A stretch of DNA of 64,000 bases, taken from contig NC_089448.1 of assembly GCF_026210795.1 (NCBI RefSeq), forward strand, positions 1,364,001 through 1,428,000, in the 5' to 3' direction. Below, piece after piece: positions 44,601 to 55,325 of the stretch. Below the pieces are notes generated by a model. It was not told where the DNA came from. It was given only the letters and a program-made list of their open reading frames with translations, and did not search any database. Position 1 is the first letter of the stretch; every line of letters begins with the position of its first letter. The translations under genes and the position numbers were made by a program. Source of the DNA: Rhizophagus irregularis (Eukaryota > Glomeromycota > Glomeromycetes > Glomerales > Glomeraceae).

Positions 44601-45983
44601 TCCATTTCTATAATATACAGCTAAACTATACATTGCAATAATATAATCTTTTTCTGCTGCTTTTTGACACCAATGAAAGGCTTTTCCTAAATTCTTTTCT
44701 GTTCCTTCTCCATTTCTATAACGTACAGCTAAACTATACATTGCATCAATATGATCTTTTTCTGCTGCTTTTTGATACCAATGAAAGGCTTTTTCAAAAT
44801 TCTTTTCTGTTCCTTCTCCATATCTATAATATACAGCTAAACTATACATTGCAATAATATAATCTTTTTCTGCTGCTTTTTGACACCAATGAAAGGCTTT
44901 TTCTAAATTCTTTTTTGTTCCTTCTCCATTTCTGTAATATATAGCTAAACCATACATTGCAATAATATAATCTTTTTCTGCTGCTTTTTGACACCAATAA
45001 AAGGCTTTTTCTAAATTCTTTTCTGTTCCTTCTCCATTTCTATAACGTAAAGCTAAACTATACATTGCATCAATATGATCTTTTTCTGCTGCTTTTTGAT
45101 ACCAATGAAAGGCTTTTTCAAAATTCTTTTCTGTTCCTTCTCCATATCTATAATATACAGCTAAACTATACATTGCAATAATATAATCTTTTTCTGCTGC
45201 TTTTTGACACCAATAAAAAGCTTTTTCTAAATTCTTTTCTGTTCCTTCTCCATTTCTATAATGTAAAGCTAAACTATACATTGCAACAATATGATCTTTT
45301 TCTGCTGCTTTTTGATACCAATGAAAGGCTTTTTCAAAATTCTTTTCTGTTCCTTTTCCATATCTATAATATACAGCTAAACTATACATTGCATCAATAT
45401 GATTTTTTTCTGCTGCTTTTTGATACCAATAAAAGGCTTTTTCTAAATTCTTTTCTGTTCCTTCTCCATTTCTATAATATACAGCTAAACTATACATTGC
45501 AATAATATGATCTTTTTCTGCTGCTTTTTGACACCAATAAAAGGCTTTTTCTAAATTCTTTTCTGTTCCTTCTCCATTTCTATAATGTACATCTAAACTA
45601 TACATTGCAATAATATAATCTTTTTCTGCTGCTTTTTGACACCAATGAAAGGCTTTTTCTAAATTCTTTTCTGTTCCTTCTCCATTATAATAGTGATTGG
45701 CTAGATTAAACATTGCATCAACGTGATCTTTTTCTGCTGCTTTTTGACACCAATAAAAGGCTTTTTCAAAATTCTTTTCTGTTCCTTTTCCATTCTTATA
45801 ACAGCTGGCCAAATTAAACATTGCTTCTTTATCCCCATTTTCTGCTAATTTTCCTAAAGAATTAATACATTCTTTACACCACAATTTTTCAGTAAAAAGT
45901 ATATTACAATACGAACAAATTTTGGTGTCTATTGTAACAGTATCTTCATCTGAGATATTTAATTTATTAAGTTCAGTTTCCAT
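41658..45983 (-). CDS. Sel1-repeat protein kinase, two exons, 1,416 aa
   Basis: Exon 1 is 45,983-42,630 (1,118 codons), the intron 42,629-42,555 (75 nt, GTATAG...TATAG) and exon 2 42,554-41,658. Both exons are whole codon numbers. Residues 23-39 form a CX2C-X9-CX2C zinc knuckle, followed by about 26 Sel1-like repeats of 36 aa (GEGTEKNLEKAFHWCQKAAEKDHIDAMYSLA type), then a second CX2C-X9-CX2C knuckle (FCNECK, WCQQCN), then a kinase domain: GGFSEIHKAIW, VVLKTL (Lys), HGDFHDGNIL, IDLGLC in place of DFG, and YMAPEIL. The Gly loop is poor, but the catalytic Lys and both Asp residues are present, so activity is plausible. Sel1 arrays act as protein-protein scaffolds. Such kinases are strongly expanded in Rhizophagus. 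The frame is intact, with no sign of decay. Confidence 0.9.
42624..45900 (-). repeat. 108-bp tandem repeat encoding Sel1 units
   Basis: About 26 near-identical 108-base units in exon 1. Several pairs two or three units apart differ by only a few bases, suggesting recent gain or loss by unequal exchange. Dot plots on either strand will show this as the strongest coding repeat in the window. Confidence 0.9.
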
Positions 45984-46091
45984 TTGTTATTATTTAGTAA
46001 TTTGTTTTACTGGAAAAAAAAATTTTATTTTCTTCTAAACAAATTTTTTAACAAAATTTTTTTTTCTTATTATAATATATTATGAATGAAG

Positions 46092-46196
46092 CTCTAAAAA
46101 GAATATTGTAACCAAAAGTAGAAATTTCTAAAAAGAATATTGTAACCAAAAGTAGAAATTTCTAAAAAGAATATTGTAACCAAAAGTAGAAATTAC
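46092..46196. repeat. 34-bp tandem repeat upstream of the Sel1 kinase
   Basis: Three copies of AAGAATATTGTAACCAAAAGTAGAAATTTCTAAA, almost identical, lying about 110-215 bases upstream of the kinase start codon, so within its presumed promoter. Function unknown. Confidence 0.85.
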
Positions 46197-46532
46197 AAAA
46201 AAAATAAAAATTTCGGTCCATATTATTTCCGATGTACGATGTACTCGATACACTGATCTGCATTGAGCATTGCATTACGGCATCAAGAAATTACACTTGT
46301 GACAAATAAAGAGTATGACAAATAGTTTTTCAGTGACAATCTTCACCATAATCACGTGGTAACGTCCGCTGTAAACGTCAATATAAAATAAATATTCATT
46401 GTTTCTATAATAAAAAAAAAATAACAAAGTTAAACTTGTTTGTTTTCTCACATTAAGATTATAAGAAGCGTTTTTATCAGCATTTTTCTCAAAAAACTTA
46501 ATAGACAAATAGAATTAATACCGGAATTTCTT

Positions 46533-46713
46533 CCTATAAAAAAAGTCAACCCATGTTTTATATTCCATCTTTTTTCCGTAAAAAGCTCATGTTTCCAGAA
46601 TTAATAACCTTATATCACGGAACTTATGGAATAATTTACATTTCCGTGAATGGTTCTATGAAAGGCTCATTTTTATGGAGTTTTACAGAAATAACGGATA
46701 AAATTTTTATAGG
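46533..46713. mobile_element. Dispersed 180-bp repeat, copy 1 (MITE-like)
   Basis: Ends CCTATAAAAA and TTTTTATAGG are inverted. The body (CTTTTTTCCGTAAAAAGCTCAT, AATAACCTTATATC, CGGAATTTATCG-like, AATAACGGATAAAA) recurs at 54,832-55,015. I cannot define a target duplication. Confidence 0.65.
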
Positions 46714-46759
46714 GACTAATTTTAGTTAAAGCATTAAGGTATACTCTATTTAAAATTTT

Positions 46760-48000
46760 TTTTTTTTTTAGCTAATAATTTTTTTCATGGAAATACCTGC
46801 AGATTGTACAAACCTTTCGCCTTTAGCTAAAGGTTTCCGTGTGGTGTCTGGTGCAGTGGGATATGTAAAGAATTAAAAGGGGGACTCTCCGCCGATCATC
46901 GGTCCACAAATTTTAGAAAGAAACAAAGGTGGAAAAGTTCGCAAAGCCCTTAGGAGAAGTTCATATTTTGACACCAGACTTAATACCAACTTATTTTTCA
47001 CTACTTTATCTTCGGTTTGAGACTTTTTTCACGGACGGTTGATGTGAAAAAAACCATTTTAGGCTTTGTGAAAGAAATATACTCACAAGCATTCCAAACC
47101 TTTCAAAATACAAGGTTTTATTGAACCACAAAGTACTGGATGATTAAGTTTTGAACGGTGACCGACAACGTTTTTTTCCTTTTGATTGTATGTGGACTTA
47201 GACTTGGACCGTCTTTGGTTTTGGGTTTTGGGTTTCTAGGGCTTCTTGGGAAATTTTTTCAGTTCCGTGGTGCAGTGCAAATTTTACACGTGTGTGGAAC
47301 AACAAACTAGGGAGTTTTGGATTCTCGTCGATACCAGTCACATGTTTTCGCAAATTTTGAAACACATACAAAAGATGACGATCATTATTTGCCATCCATC
47401 TTCAGACTAAATTTTGGATTTACTGGATTCATTTGCTCAAGGTTGACTACCAGGTAGTACTAGTGATGCGATTACTTCCTCGGCGGGAGTACGTGCGGTA
47501 TCCCAAATCATGGAGGTTTGGATTCAGCTTTATGACCTGGCTAGGGAAATGTCGGTCACGATGGGAAGGAAAGCATGGGTTACTCGCCGGGATCTTGTAA
47601 TGAAGAGAAGGGAGTTGAAAGTCGGTATGTTGTTTTTCTTCTTTGCAGAGTGACGTTAGTTGGCGTATAATTATTGTAACCTGACTAGGTAAGGGGAAGG
47701 TCGGTCGCGGTGGGGGAATGCATAGTTTACTCGTCGGGTTCTCATGATGAAGAGAAGGAGTTAGTTGAAGTCGGTAGGTTGTGTGTTTATTCCTTCAGAG
47801 CGACGTTAATTGGAGTTATTTTGCTTTATGTTTTGTTTATGCTCTGGATGGCCGTCTGGTGTATTAGTTTATCTAATATAAATAACAACACCAAAAAAAT
47901 ACTAGACTGGTTAGCTATAGGGTATTCGTTGTCCAACGTCACCTCTATGTATTTGATTTTGTTCTGTACTTCGGTGTAATATAAATAAAACGTCGCTAAT
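46760..48000 (+). other. GC-richer stretch with a duplicated segment and two short frames; possible gene relic
   Basis: This stretch is visibly less AT-rich than its surroundings. A segment at 47,541-47,690 (GTCGGTCACG...ACTCGCCGGG...GAAGAGAAGGGAGTTG...GTCGG...GTGACGTTA) recurs in diverged form at 47,698-47,815. A frame at 47,511-47,651 reads MEVWIQLYDLAREMSVTMGRK and stops. Another at about 47,728-47,979 encodes up to 84 aa with two likely membrane segments (LIGVILLYVLFMLWMAVWCI; a second near the C-terminus). I recognise no family. It could be a small spliced gene or a transposon relic. Confidence 0.35.
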
Positions 48001-49379
48001 TTTTTTTAAAAAATAAAATAATAATAATTTTTTTCATTTATTGTTCGGAACGCATTCTATTACTATGTATTAGACGGTTTTGACTTTTATCAGAAAATCG
48101 TAATAAGCGACGGACTTCAACGGTTTCCGTTTACCTATTATAATTTGTGATTTCCAATTAATTGTCAAAATAATAGGTGCTAATGAGAAAATATCTCTTG
48201 CTACTTATATTTACTATATGTTAAACATAAACTGCCTATTGTATTTGATTCCTTTTAGTTTATTTATAGGCTTAATTTCTTTGTTTGATAAACTAAGCAT
48301 GTTAGGGTTATGCTTACCTAATCATACGTTATTGGCCCTTGACGTTACAAAAATTTAAAATTGATCAAAAACAATCATTCACATAATTTTAAAATCGAGT
48401 CATCTTTTCTTTGCAATCCAAATAAATTCAATAAAATTTTAATAATTTAAACAATTTTTTTCTGTAGTTTTGACGTAAGATGATTTAAGCAATTATAATT
48501 TAGTTGGCTATATAAGTAATTTAATTTGTTGTAAAAATGTAATAAATAAATGTTATATAATTATAATTACAATTAATGGAATAAAAAATAATTAGATTTT
48601 CTTTTATTGTTAAATATTATTTTTCTTTCGCTTGGTTTTTTTCATTTTAAAAGATTTTAAAAATAATTAAATTTTAAAAAGCTTCGGAACTATTACTATT
48701 ACACTTGAAAAATAATATTGAGATTACAAATAAATTAAAAGAAAGTTTTTCTCATTTGAAAAATGCAAATCTTTCCGAATCACTCAAATTTTAAAATCAG
48801 TCCATTATAGTATAATTAATAGTTAATTTTTACCGCAAAATTTCCTAGAAACGGATAAATAAATACATATAAAATTTGCTATCCAGTAGGTATAACTACA
48901 TTTGCATAATCGTGTAAATGGTGTCGATCAGGGGATAATTTCATTTAATCTACAGTACCTACAAAAGATTATTTCATAATAATATCGTCTGGTTAAATCT
49001 TTAAAATCTATAAACATATTCTCAAATTACAAATGTAAAGGAAATAGCATTATATATACATATAACTTGGGTTCAAATAAGTGTCATTTAAAAAAATTAA
49101 TTATTCTCAATATATAACAGCAACTATTTTTTAAATGAGGTAATAAATATTTCAAACCCTTGTTATTGAATTTTTTAGTAATAATCAAATCAATATTATA
49201 TTATTAACGGAATTCGCGGTGTTTAAAAGATCTTAAGTTAGGTGAAAAATTACGCGGAATAAAGAAAAATTAATATTTTATATTTTATTGAAAATTTCAG
49301 AAGGTTGTTTATATTAATGTATTTTATTATAATATAATACTTATGGTGATTTCTAATTCACATACAAGAAATTTATAAT
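48001..49379. other. No gene seen
   Basis: AT-rich intergenic sequence without a convincing frame, repeat or RNA. Confidence 0.55.
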
Positions 49380-49612
49380 GGTAACATATTTATATATATT
49401 GCACCAGAAATGTTTAAAGGGTCTTTATTCTCTAAAGAATCTGATGTTTATAGTTATGTTAATGATTATGTGGGAACTTGCAACAGTCTATAAGTTATTT
49501 GCTAATTTTGAATGATATTAATTTCATTTTTGAAATTCTTGATGCTGAAATTACAGAAGATGCACCAGAATGTTATGCAAATTTGTTGGGATCCTGACTC
49601 CAAAAAAGGCCA
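49380..49612 (+). pseudogene. Protein-kinase gene relic (activation segment to C-lobe)
   Basis: APEMFKGSLFSKESDVYSY is followed, after a shift of frame, by MIMWELAT, then FANFE, DINFIFEILDAEITEDAPECYANL and finally CWDPDSKK. These are the ordered landmarks of the kinase C-lobe in the Rhizophagus kinase family: APE, SDVYSFGMIMWE, the ERP-like segment and CWDPxxxxRP. At least three frameshifts and a stop are needed to connect them. Neither the N-lobe nor the catalytic loop is visible upstream. The 41.6-46 kb gene has the same landmarks, so this is a paralogous fragment. Confidence 0.75.
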
Positions 49613-50594
49613 ACAAAAAAAAAAATCTGTAGTGCTTGTAGTAGTTAATCTTTCAAAATAAACATAATGAAATATTCAATAAAGCAAAGAATGGAAAGTA
49701 TTGAAATCAGAGAAGTTTTGGTTCTGTGCTCTCTAAAAATCTAATCCAAAGCTATTTACGCGAGTAGACAACCATGCTCTTTCATTTCCAAATGATCGTC
49801 TATTAATTCTTTCAAAGAGGAAAATTAGTTAGATAGTAATGCGAAAGTGACGATTGATAGGATTTAGTCATTCGATAATACTGATATATATTGCGCTTAT
49901 ATTTGAATAGTTTATTTTTAATTCCCCTTTATTTAGTAATTCAGTACGATACAATCAAAGAAATAAAATTTATCTTTATGTCCTATTATATATACTTTAA
50001 CCGGAGCCATGAGAAAAAACTACAAGACTATAAGTAATGTATAAAAAAAACGAACACGTAAAGAAAATTAAAGGGCGAAACACAAAAAATGCTGGGTAAC
50101 AAGAAAAAAAAAGAATAAATTTAGATAATTGACTAAAAAAATTTAACTTCATAAACTATAATTGACATATTAATGATGACAATTGATGCATGAACAATGA
50201 AGTAAATAATTAACATACTATAGATTATAACCTTTATAAAAATAGACTATTTTTCGTATTAATTATGATGCCTACGTAAGTATTGTTGTTTTATATATTC
50301 GGCATAGCTCACTGCTTATTACGTCATTCTTATTTGTAACTGTATGAACAAATGTTTTTCGCTTAAAATTTCCGCCCACACATAATATGTTTATATTATT
50401 TAGAAAAAAAATTTATTTAACGTACTAAACATATGAAACTTTTTGCGTCGGATCTTTTACTCAAATATTTGTATGATGAAAAAATCCCAACCGAATATCA
50501 GAAAGTAGGTAATATATTAAAGACTTTTATCATTGGGATAAAATAGCTACTTTATTTAGTTTCTTAATAAGTATGTTGAATCCTTAATAATTGA
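49613..50594. other. No gene seen; 3' flank of the first F-box gene
   Basis: AT-rich. No frame, RNA or repeat stands out. Confidence 0.5.
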
Positions 50595-52094
50595 TTATGA
50601 CTTACAAACAATATTCAATTCCAATTCACTAATATATTTAAAATCTTTAATTACACCATCATTTTTATACTTACTAATGAGTTTTTTATAATCATCTCTC
50701 TCATAAAATGAATCGGATGTAAGCATAGAAAGTGTACAACCTCTCCATTTTCCTAAAAATTCCTCCAAATTTTCTAAAGAAAATTTAAAATAATCATAAA
50801 ATCTTATTTCCTTTAAATTAGATGGTGTAGAACTAATTAATACTTTTAATAATTCTTCTCCATTTTCTAATATCTTCTCCTCAGTTTCTTCTTCATATAT
50901 ATTACATATAATTAATAACAAAGATTTTAAATTTTTACAATTTTTTAATAATTTTTCAAATTCAGTAAAATTTTCTTTCGATGGTGAAAATGCGATAGAT
51001 AAATATTCAATTAAAGGACAATTTTCATAAATTTTACGAATAAAATTAAGAGAACTTTCATGAAAACTTAAATCATCAAATTCAAAATCGATAGTATCAT
51101 AAGGTCTGAATAAAATTTTTTTGATACGTCCTCCACTATTTTCAATTATACTAGAAATTATATTTAATCTATTATATTCTATATTAAGAATTTCAAGATC
51201 ATGATAAACCAAATTTTTCAACTGTTCATCAGTAAATGAAAGAAATCCATCCTCAATTATTAACGTTTTCAATTTATGAAATTTTGGAAGTATCATTTGT
51301 AATATTGCTCGTTCAGTAATATTATATATACATCGGAAGAATATTCTTAAATAATTGAGACTATCCGCTTTTTTTTCTAATGCAAGAAGAAATATTCCAT
51401 AAGGATCTTCTGTAAGATAATCTTCAAAAAAATCATCCTTCCATTCAAAATGTTTTAAATTTTTTTGAACCTCAATTAATTTAACAATTCCATAATTAGG
51501 TTTCGGGTTTATATTATCAATGATGAGTTTCTGTATATAATGACAGGAACGTGATAATCCATAATAATATGAAGAATCAATAGATGTGTCACATCTTAAT
51601 TCATAAAGTGATTCAAGATGAACTTTCGCTTCTGGAAAACAAAATATTTGATGTTTAATTGATCTCATATCCAAGTATCTCAATTCTGGACATTTTTTCA
51701 TAAAGAGAGAGTAAAATTCTTGTTGCATGGAAAATCGGTTATAAGCTAAAGATGATCCAATAGAAAGTATACTGTTTATAGTATTTACATTGATACTTCT
51801 ACAGAAAGATAAATAATCGAAAAAGAGTGATTGGTATATAACTGAAGGTAATTGAATTCTTTGATTTGTTATGAATTCTTTGATATCATCAAATAAATAA
51901 TAAGAAATAATGATAAATAAAGAGTTTTTATTATTATAATTTATACCACTATAACACCAAGGATTTCTCCATAAAACTGGGACCATTGTTTCACACCAAT
52001 ATTTATTGACTAATAGACATGAAAAAAGAGATTTTGAATCGTCTTGTAATTCTTCGAATATTATAAAAAGAATATCTTTAATAAGTTTGGACAT
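50595..52094 (-). CDS. F-box/leucine-rich repeat-like protein, paralog A (499 aa)
   Basis: The N-terminal 45 residues form an F-box: LIKDILFIIFEELQDDSKSL, SCLLVNKYWCETMVPVLWRNPW. The remaining 450 residues are Leu/Ile-rich with irregular 25-30-residue LRR-like periodicity (LRYLDMRSI, LKHFEWKDD, LNYLRIFF, LKTLIIEDGF, LEILNIEYNRL, LKSLLLIICN). F-box proteins bind Skp1 in SCF ubiquitin ligases and select substrates through such repeats; the substrate here is unknown. One exon, intact. The first ATG, directly before the F-box, is supported because paralogs B and C start at the same place. A is head-to-head with B, 3.2 kb apart. Confidence 0.9.
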   Translation of the reverse strand: MSKLIKDILFIIFEELQDDSKSLFSCLLVNKYWCETMVPVLWRNPWCYSGINYNNKNSLFIIISYYLFDDIKEFITNQRIQLPSVIYQSLFFDYLSFCRSINVNTINSILSIGSSLAYNRFSMQQEFYSLFMKKCPELRYLDMRSIKHQIFCFPEAKVHLESLYELRCDTSIDSSYYYGLSRSCHYIQKLIIDNINPKPNYGIVKLIEVQKNLKHFEWKDDFFEDYLTEDPYGIFLLALEKKADSLNYLRIFFRCIYNITERAILQMILPKFHKLKTLIIEDGFLSFTDEQLKNLVYHDLEILNIEYNRLNIISSIIENSGGRIKKILFRPYDTIDFEFDDLSFHESSLNFIRKIYENCPLIEYLSIAFSPSKENFTEFEKLLKNCKNLKSLLLIICNIYEEETEEKILENGEELLKVLISSTPSNLKEIRFYDYFKFSLENLEEFLGKWRGCTLSMLTSDSFYERDDYKKLISKYKNDGVIKDFKYISELELNIVCKS

Positions 52095-52103
52095 CCTTTA
52101 TTC

Positions 52104-52134
<31 letters not shown>

Positions 52135-52224
52135 TAAAATTGGTTAAAATAATGTTTGAAAATGATATTTTTAGATATATAAAAGTAATAAAATATTTGG
52201 TTATAAAAAAAAAAAAAATTTTTT

Positions 52225-52345
52225 GTGAAATGATTCCATTTACGTAATAAAATGCCGGAGGCAAAATTCCGTTTGACCGAATTTGATTATCCGTGTGACC
52301 ATAAACTTTGATCAAGTGATATAATACAAATGTCTCACAACGAAA
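52225..52345 (-). promoter_or_regulatory. Upstream block conserved in the three F-box paralogs (copy A)
   Basis: On the minus strand this reads GGCGTAATTTTT, TTTATTTTCGTTGTGAGACAT, TGATCAAAGTTTATGGTCACAC and GATAATCAAATTCGG, in the same order as at 55,065-55,165 and 58,405-58,500. It lies about 150-250 bases before the start codon. Conservation may reflect shared promoter elements or simply recent duplication. Confidence 0.55.
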
Positions 52346-54800
52346 ATAAACAAAAAAAATTACGCCAAATTTTACTAAAATATCACCAGTGGTTCAACCA
52401 CACGAATATTTATTTTTTCATTGCTATTATGCTTTCATAAATATGCGAATTAAGTAACATTATTTTTTTTTTTGTTTCAAAAAAAAAAAATTTCAAATTT
52501 AGGTGTTTACTTTTTAATTTTGACCAAAATCATAACTTTAAGGAAAATTAATTGGTGTAGTGACGGTCACCGTTAGGCGTTAACGATGCATTTACATAAA
52601 ATAGAATTCAAATTTTTTTTCAAATTTTTTTAAGAAAGAAATAAAGTTAACAAGGCTCTACCAGTATTGTTATAGCAAGCAAAAATTCTCTTATAAGTCC
52701 TTTACATGTAGCTAGGAAACGGAAACTATTATAATATTATTTATTTATTTTTTAAAATAAAAAAAAAAGTAAAGATGGGCGCAATGGTAATTGATTACAC
52801 GTGATCAAGATACACCGTATTACACACGTGAATCTTTGGTAAACTTGTCTCGTTAAATTAAGTATTTGATAAAATGGAGAAAATCCGATCAAATAAATAT
52901 TATCATTAATTCAATTCATCAAAACATTTATGCTAATATACTTGTAAATTTTTAATACATAAATAAACAAGTGGATAAGAGCTCATATTTGTTTTGTGAA
53001 AATTAAACAATAAGGCTTTTACATAAATTATGTTTAGTGTAACATACTCAATTATATATTTGTATGAAGCCAATAAATGTACGACGTAATATGAATTTCA
53101 ATTTGAAGATTGAAATTCATCCAGAAGCGCAGAAACAAATAATCATAAAAATTAGGAAAAAGTTTTTCGTTGCATATATGTTTTAAATTTATTATTAATT
53201 TTTTAAAATTTATGTAATAAAAAAAGAATTTATTAAGATTCACAGATAAGTTATTATTAATATAATTTACTAATTTAAATATTTTAATTATGACAAATTG
53301 CTGAAATAAATGAGTGAATATCTAAACATGCTCATTATGTTACACATGTAAAACGATTCTTTTTTTTAGAATATGATTTTATACTTTATTAATTTTTAAT
53401 TTATTTATTTTTATTCATTTTTTTTTTCTTTTTGCAAATTTAATTAAAGATTATTAAGCTAACAAAAAATTCACCAATTCTTCATGACCTTAAATCAGAA
53501 GTCAAATTAATCGGAAAGGTCATCAACAAATATTGGCAAAGAAGGCTCTGCTTTGACTAATCAGAAGAATACATTCCAAAAGTCTAAATCATTAATGGTT
53601 GGTGGACGTAAGAACAAGGATGATCCCGGTAGCGAGGACAAAATATTAACGGAAATTTTGAAATTTTTACCAACCACGCAATAGGTGTGCGAAGGAGTAG
53701 TTGGGTTCCTTGCTTGGTCTAGTGGGTTGTGGCGCGGACCTATGTAGCCGCTCTATACTATAAGAAGGCAGGCTAATTTTCTTTTTAGAGTTATTTATCA
53801 TTTTCTTTTATTGTGATGTTTTTTCTTTAGGATTTCGGAACTTGCTAATATTCATACAAAATCGAGTAAAAAAATCATTGTCAATACTTAACTGGTCGGA
53901 GGATCAAGTATCTTGTAAGTTAGAGTCATTTAATTTAGATTGTGTCGACCTAATTAGATAATTGAATGGTACGGTGGGTATCGCGTGGAAATCATATTTC
54001 GGGGCGGCGTTGTGCAATAACTATTCATATATGCTATATATATATAGAATTTCTCATGAATTGATCATATATGGTAGTGAGAAGATCGTTCTGTATCTAG
54101 TCTGTCACATGAAAATATAAAAATAAAAAAAAAAAGTAAGAGTATTACTGGATTATGGATTCTGATTCGTGGCCACGTTCAGAAACATCTAATGTTACTT
54201 GTGCTTTAGAGTTCGGAGAATTCTACATGTAACGTAATAACTGTATGTCGGTCTAAATATGAAACTGACTCTTACCTGCTTTCTCAAGTACTTGCTGCAA
54301 TAAATCACAATATCATTGATCCACATATTTCTATAGTTTGAATCCTCAAGTCACAATTTATTTATTAATCTCTAAATTTGAATTTTCATCATAAATTATC
54401 AGTTTACCGACTACGGGTCTCTATTATATAATTATATACATATTTTCAAAAACATATACAAATAGGAATTATCTCATGTGGACATACTATTCGGCTCGAT
54501 TATAACTCCGACCAGAATTAACTTTACTTGAGGTATATGAAGTTATATTTTGGTTAAACTTTTTATTCTTGAATAGGAATTTTATTATATAGCTTTAAAA
54601 GTACAGTGGTACAAATATATTTGATAATATTAAAAATTACGGGAAAAATTTTCTGATAAACCAAATTAATTATATTTGTTTTATCAAATACTTAACGTAA
54701 ATACATCTATGAATGTAACGACCAAAATTATTGAACGGGAAGATTTGTTATATAAATTATAAAGTTTTAAGTGTATTTTTAAAGCAGGTTTATTACAGGA
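52346..54800. other. No gene seen
   Basis: AT-rich. At 52,562-52,574 the small palindrome ACGGT-C-ACCGT resembles the core of the palindrome at 40,680. 53,490-53,960 is less AT-rich and may be an old coding relic, but no frame is convincing. Confidence 0.5.
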
Positions 54801-54831
54801 ATATAAAAAGCTTATGAAATTTTTTGCTTTT

Positions 54832-55015
54832 CCCTGTAAAAAAAGTCAATCCGTTTTTTATATTCCATATTTTTTCCGTAAAAGGCTCATATTTCCGGAA
54901 TTAATAACCTTATATCGCGGAATTTATCGAATTATTTACATTTTCTGTGAATGGATCCGTGAAAGGCCATTTTTACGGAGTTTTTGCAGAAATAACGGAT
55001 AAAAATTTTTATAGA
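54832..55015. mobile_element. Dispersed 180-bp repeat, copy 2
   Basis: Same repeat and orientation as 46,533-46,713, with about 15-20 visible differences. The ends here are CCTGTAAAAA and TTTTTATAGAG. Confidence 0.65.
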
Positions 55016-55064
55016 GTTTATGAATTTATGAAGTATTGTCATTTTTTTTTTTCGAGATAATAGG

Positions 55065-55165
55065 CATGACGTAATAATTGTTTGTTTATTTTCGCTATTG
55101 TGAAACATTAATTGCGTCATTGAGTCAAAGTTTATGGTCACACAGAATCCAATTTGGCAAATTTT
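55065..55165 (+). promoter_or_regulatory. Upstream block conserved in the three F-box paralogs (copy B)
   Basis: TTTATTTTCGCTATTGTGAAACATTA, GTCAAAGTTTATGGTCACACAGAATCCAA lie about 160-260 bases upstream of paralog B. The order matches copies A and C. A second shared segment, TTCACTTATAAAAAA...TTTAAGCCATTT, ends just before a T run and GAATAAAGAATG at the start codon of B and C. Confidence 0.55.
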
Positions 55166-55325
55166 ATCGGAGTTTACATATATAAGTATAAAGTTTTCGT
55201 TTCTTTATTTCTTTTTTCGTAATATACTTTGAAGAATTATTTTTTTTTGAAAATACTTTTAGGGAGTTTCACTTATAAAAAAATTATTTTAAGCCATTTT
55301 CATTTTTTTTTTTTTTGAATAAAGA

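Noticed and set aside
43019-45505. Plus-strand frames rich in FLLLFDTNKRLFLNSF within the Sel1 gene
   Set aside because: They are antisense translations of the 108-bp Sel1 repeat.
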